A stretch of 7,218 nt of DNA. It comes from Acidobacteriaceae bacterium (lineage in GTDB: Bacteria > Acidobacteriota > Terriglobia > Bryobacterales > Bryobacteraceae). This document shows, piece after piece, positions 6,072 through 7,218 of this stretch. The position numbers were made by a program, and so were the translations under genes. The stretch lies in contig JAFAQG010000151.1 in assembly GCA_019246575.1 (NCBI GenBank), positions 1 to 7,218 on the forward strand, given 5' to 3'. Every line of letters begins with the position of its first letter. Within the stretch, counting starts at the first letter, position 1. The notes below the pieces were generated by a model. It saw only the letters and a list, made by a program, of their open reading frames with translations. It did not search any database and was not told where the DNA came from.

Positions 6072-6096
6072 GCGGGCGCGAGTTCCGTATGCCCGC
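6072..6096 (+). other. GC-rich inverted repeat in the rapZ leader
   Basis: GCGGGC (6072-6077) pairs perfectly with GCCCGC (6091-6096) around a 13-nt loop, 15 bases before the probable rapZ ATG. The A/T-rich stretch after it (ATTTACTTA) is too poor in T for a good intrinsic terminator. TACACT at 6059-6064 could be a -10 box, which would put the hairpin at the very 5' end of a rapZ transcript. Its role is unknown: leader structure, processing site or chance. Confidence 0.35.
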
Positions 6097-6111
6097 CATT
6101 TACTTACCTGC

Positions 6112-7026
6112 ATGCCCAAGCTGAAAAAAGAAGCCGGCGCGATTTTCCCGGCTCCTGTACAGCCGGTCGCGGCCGCCGATCTGGTCATCATCACTGGCAT
6201 GAGCGGTTCCGGCAAACTGACCGCGCTCAAGGCCTTTGAAGACCTCGGGTTTTACGCAGTCGACAATCTCCCTATCCCGCTGCTGCCGAAATTCGCCGAT
6301 CTCACGCAAGATTCGAAGAGCAGAAGGCGCGCCGCACTGATTATCGACATACGTGAGGGTGAGGCGCTGAAGCAGTTTCCCGAAATGTACCGGGACTTGA
6401 AAAAGCGCCTGAACTGTACGCTGTTGTTTCTCGATGCCAGCGATGAAGTCCTGCGCCGCAGGTACAGCGAGACCAGGAGGCCGCATCCGCTGGGCTCGGA
6501 CACAACCGTGCTCACCAGCATTCGCGATGAACGCACTCAACTCGCTCCCATTACGGCTCTTGCCGATCTATACATCGACACCTCCAAGCTGAACGTTCAT
6601 GAGCTACGGCGAGTTATCTCCGGAAAGTTTCAGGATTCGCAGGATGCAAACAAGATTGTCATCTACGTCAATAGCTTCGGATTCCGCCACGGTGTCCCGC
6701 CGGACAGTGACTTAGTCTTCGATGTGCGATTTCTGCCAAACCCTAACTACATTCCGGAGTTTAAGCCCTTGACCGGACGGCATCCGAGCGTAGCGCGATA
6801 CATTCGCTCCTTCCCACAAACACTCGAATTCATTAACCGCATCTCCGAGTTACTAATTTATCTGCTGCCGCACTATATCCGCGAGGGAAAGAGCTATTTG
6901 ACCATTTCCTTCGGCTGCACAGGCGGCCAGCACCGGTCTGTGCTCATTGCGAATGAGATTTACAAGCGCCTGAAGAAGGCCGGCTTTACAGTAAGAGAAA
7001 CGCATCGCGACGCGGAGAAGAGCTGA
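6112..7026 (+). CDS. rapZ: RapZ/YvcJ-family nucleotide-binding RNase adaptor
   Basis: From the ATG at 6112 the protein has 304 residues. The N-terminal P-loop domain has LVIITGMSGSGKLTALKAFEDLGFYAVDNLP (24-54), Walker B-type LIIDIR (76-81), and RRYSETRRPHPL (116-127). The C-terminal domain has the family signatures FGFRHGVPPDSDLVFDVRFLPNP (189-211) and YLTISFGCTGGQHRSV (262-277). In enterobacteria RapZ senses glucosamine-6-phosphate and guides RNase E to GlmZ sRNA; in other phyla the family binds GTP/ATP with a less clear role, so the E. coli function should not be assumed. Oddity: the P-loop reads GMSGSGKL, with Leu36 where Ser/Thr normally coordinates Mg2+. An in-frame TTG at 6070 would add 14 residues, but it crosses an inverted repeat and is not needed by the fold. 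I prefer 6112, though no Shine-Dalgarno supports either. Confidence 0.92.
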   Translation: MPKLKKEAGAIFPAPVQPVAAADLVIITGMSGSGKLTALKAFEDLGFYAVDNLPIPLLPKFADLTQDSKSRRRAALIIDIREGEALKQFPEMYRDLKKRLNCTLLFLDASDEVLRRRYSETRRPHPLGSDTTVLTSIRDERTQLAPITALADLYIDTSKLNVHELRRVISGKFQDSQDANKIVIYVNSFGFRHGVPPDSDLVFDVRFLPNPNYIPEFKPLTGRHPSVARYIRSFPQTLEFINRISELLIYLLPHYIREGKSYLTISFGCTGGQHRSVLIANEIYKRLKKAGFTVRETHRDAEKS

Positions 7027-7035
7027 AGGCCCTCT

Positions 7036-7218
7036 TCACCGGTTCAACTGCTGCACGCTCGCATCCAGCTGCGAAAGCTGGTAATTGGAGTAGACCTCTT
7101 CCTCCGCCGTTCGCATTGTATACAAGCCGAGAACGGTGGCGTTGACAGACTGAGTGAAGCGCTTCGGCAGCCACACGTTGCCGACCGGCATCTGATCCAG
7201 TCCGAATCTGGTCCCGGG
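7036..7218 (-). CDS. C-terminus of an unrecognised protein (5' part outside window)
   Basis: A minus-strand frame is open from the right edge to TGA (complement of 7036-7038) and gives 60 residues: it includes MPVGNVWLPKRFTQSV, then ATVLGLYTMRTAEEEVYSNY, and ends LDASVQQLNR. No start is visible, so this is the 3' end of a gene beyond the window. The pattern of an aromatic/Leu-Pro segment (VWLPKRF) followed about 25 residues later by YSNY recalls C-termini of uncharacterised acidobacterial proteins with an LPS-carrier-like beta fold, but this is a weak resemblance and I give no function. It converges on rapZ with a nine-base gap, so the two genes leave no room for a separate terminator between their stops. 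Confidence 0.6.
   Translation of the reverse strand, partial: PGTRFGLDQMPVGNVWLPKRFTQSVNATVLGLYTMRTAEEEVYSNYQLSQLDASVQQLNR

Noticed and set aside
6070..6111. TTG at 6070 as the rapZ start
   Set aside because: The added 14 residues are unlike RapZ N-termini and cover an inverted repeat. ATG 6112 already precedes the P-loop strand by over 20 residues.

Overview
The window looks like chromosomal DNA of a diderm (Gram-negative) bacterium outside the gammaproteobacteria, most plausibly an acidobacterium. The reasons are an LPS-export pair (an LptA/OstA-like protein and LptB), a long two-domain HPF, sigma-54 and RapZ in one conserved order, fairly high G+C, and an LptA-like tail and GT-C protein of a style I associate with Acidobacteriota. 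The phylum is an inference; the diderm state is well supported.

Layout. Positions 1-588 (+) hold the C-terminal part of an LptA/OstA-like periplasmic LPS-transport protein. From 594 to 2905 everything points the other way (-). In the order found along the + strand this block is: a decayed 3' fragment of a glycosyltransferase gene (594-692), a PIN-domain toxin (vapC-like, 709-1086), its ribbon-helix-helix antitoxin (vapB-like, 1083-1340), and an intact multi-pass GT-C glycosyltransferase (1454-2905). The fragment and the end of the intact gene form a direct repeat of about 95 bp that brackets the toxin-antitoxin pair. From 2955 the + strand resumes the housekeeping cluster: lptB (2955-3713), rpoN (3803-5380), hpf (5428-6015) and rapZ (start probably 6112, end 7026). 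A convergent gene of unknown function enters from the right edge (7036-7218, -), nine bases after rapZ.

How it fits together. LptA and LptB belong to the machine that extracts LPS from the inner membrane and carries it to the outer membrane. RpoN, HPF and RapZ are the regulatory set often found beside lptB: an alternative sigma factor, a ribosome hibernation factor and an RNase-adaptor/NTPase. The minus-strand block separates lptA from lptB, which are usually adjacent, so it looks like accessory DNA. A glycosyltransferase that may act on lipid-linked sugars came in there, was apparently duplicated, and one copy now survives only as its last ~30 codons beside a toxin-antitoxin pair.

The points most worth a second look are the repeat-bracketed vapBC module, the 39-bp perfect core of that repeat, the Leu in place of Ser/Thr in the RapZ Walker A motif, and several -10-like boxes placed only 7-9 bases before start codons. 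No RNA genes, CRISPR arrays or transposase genes were seen.
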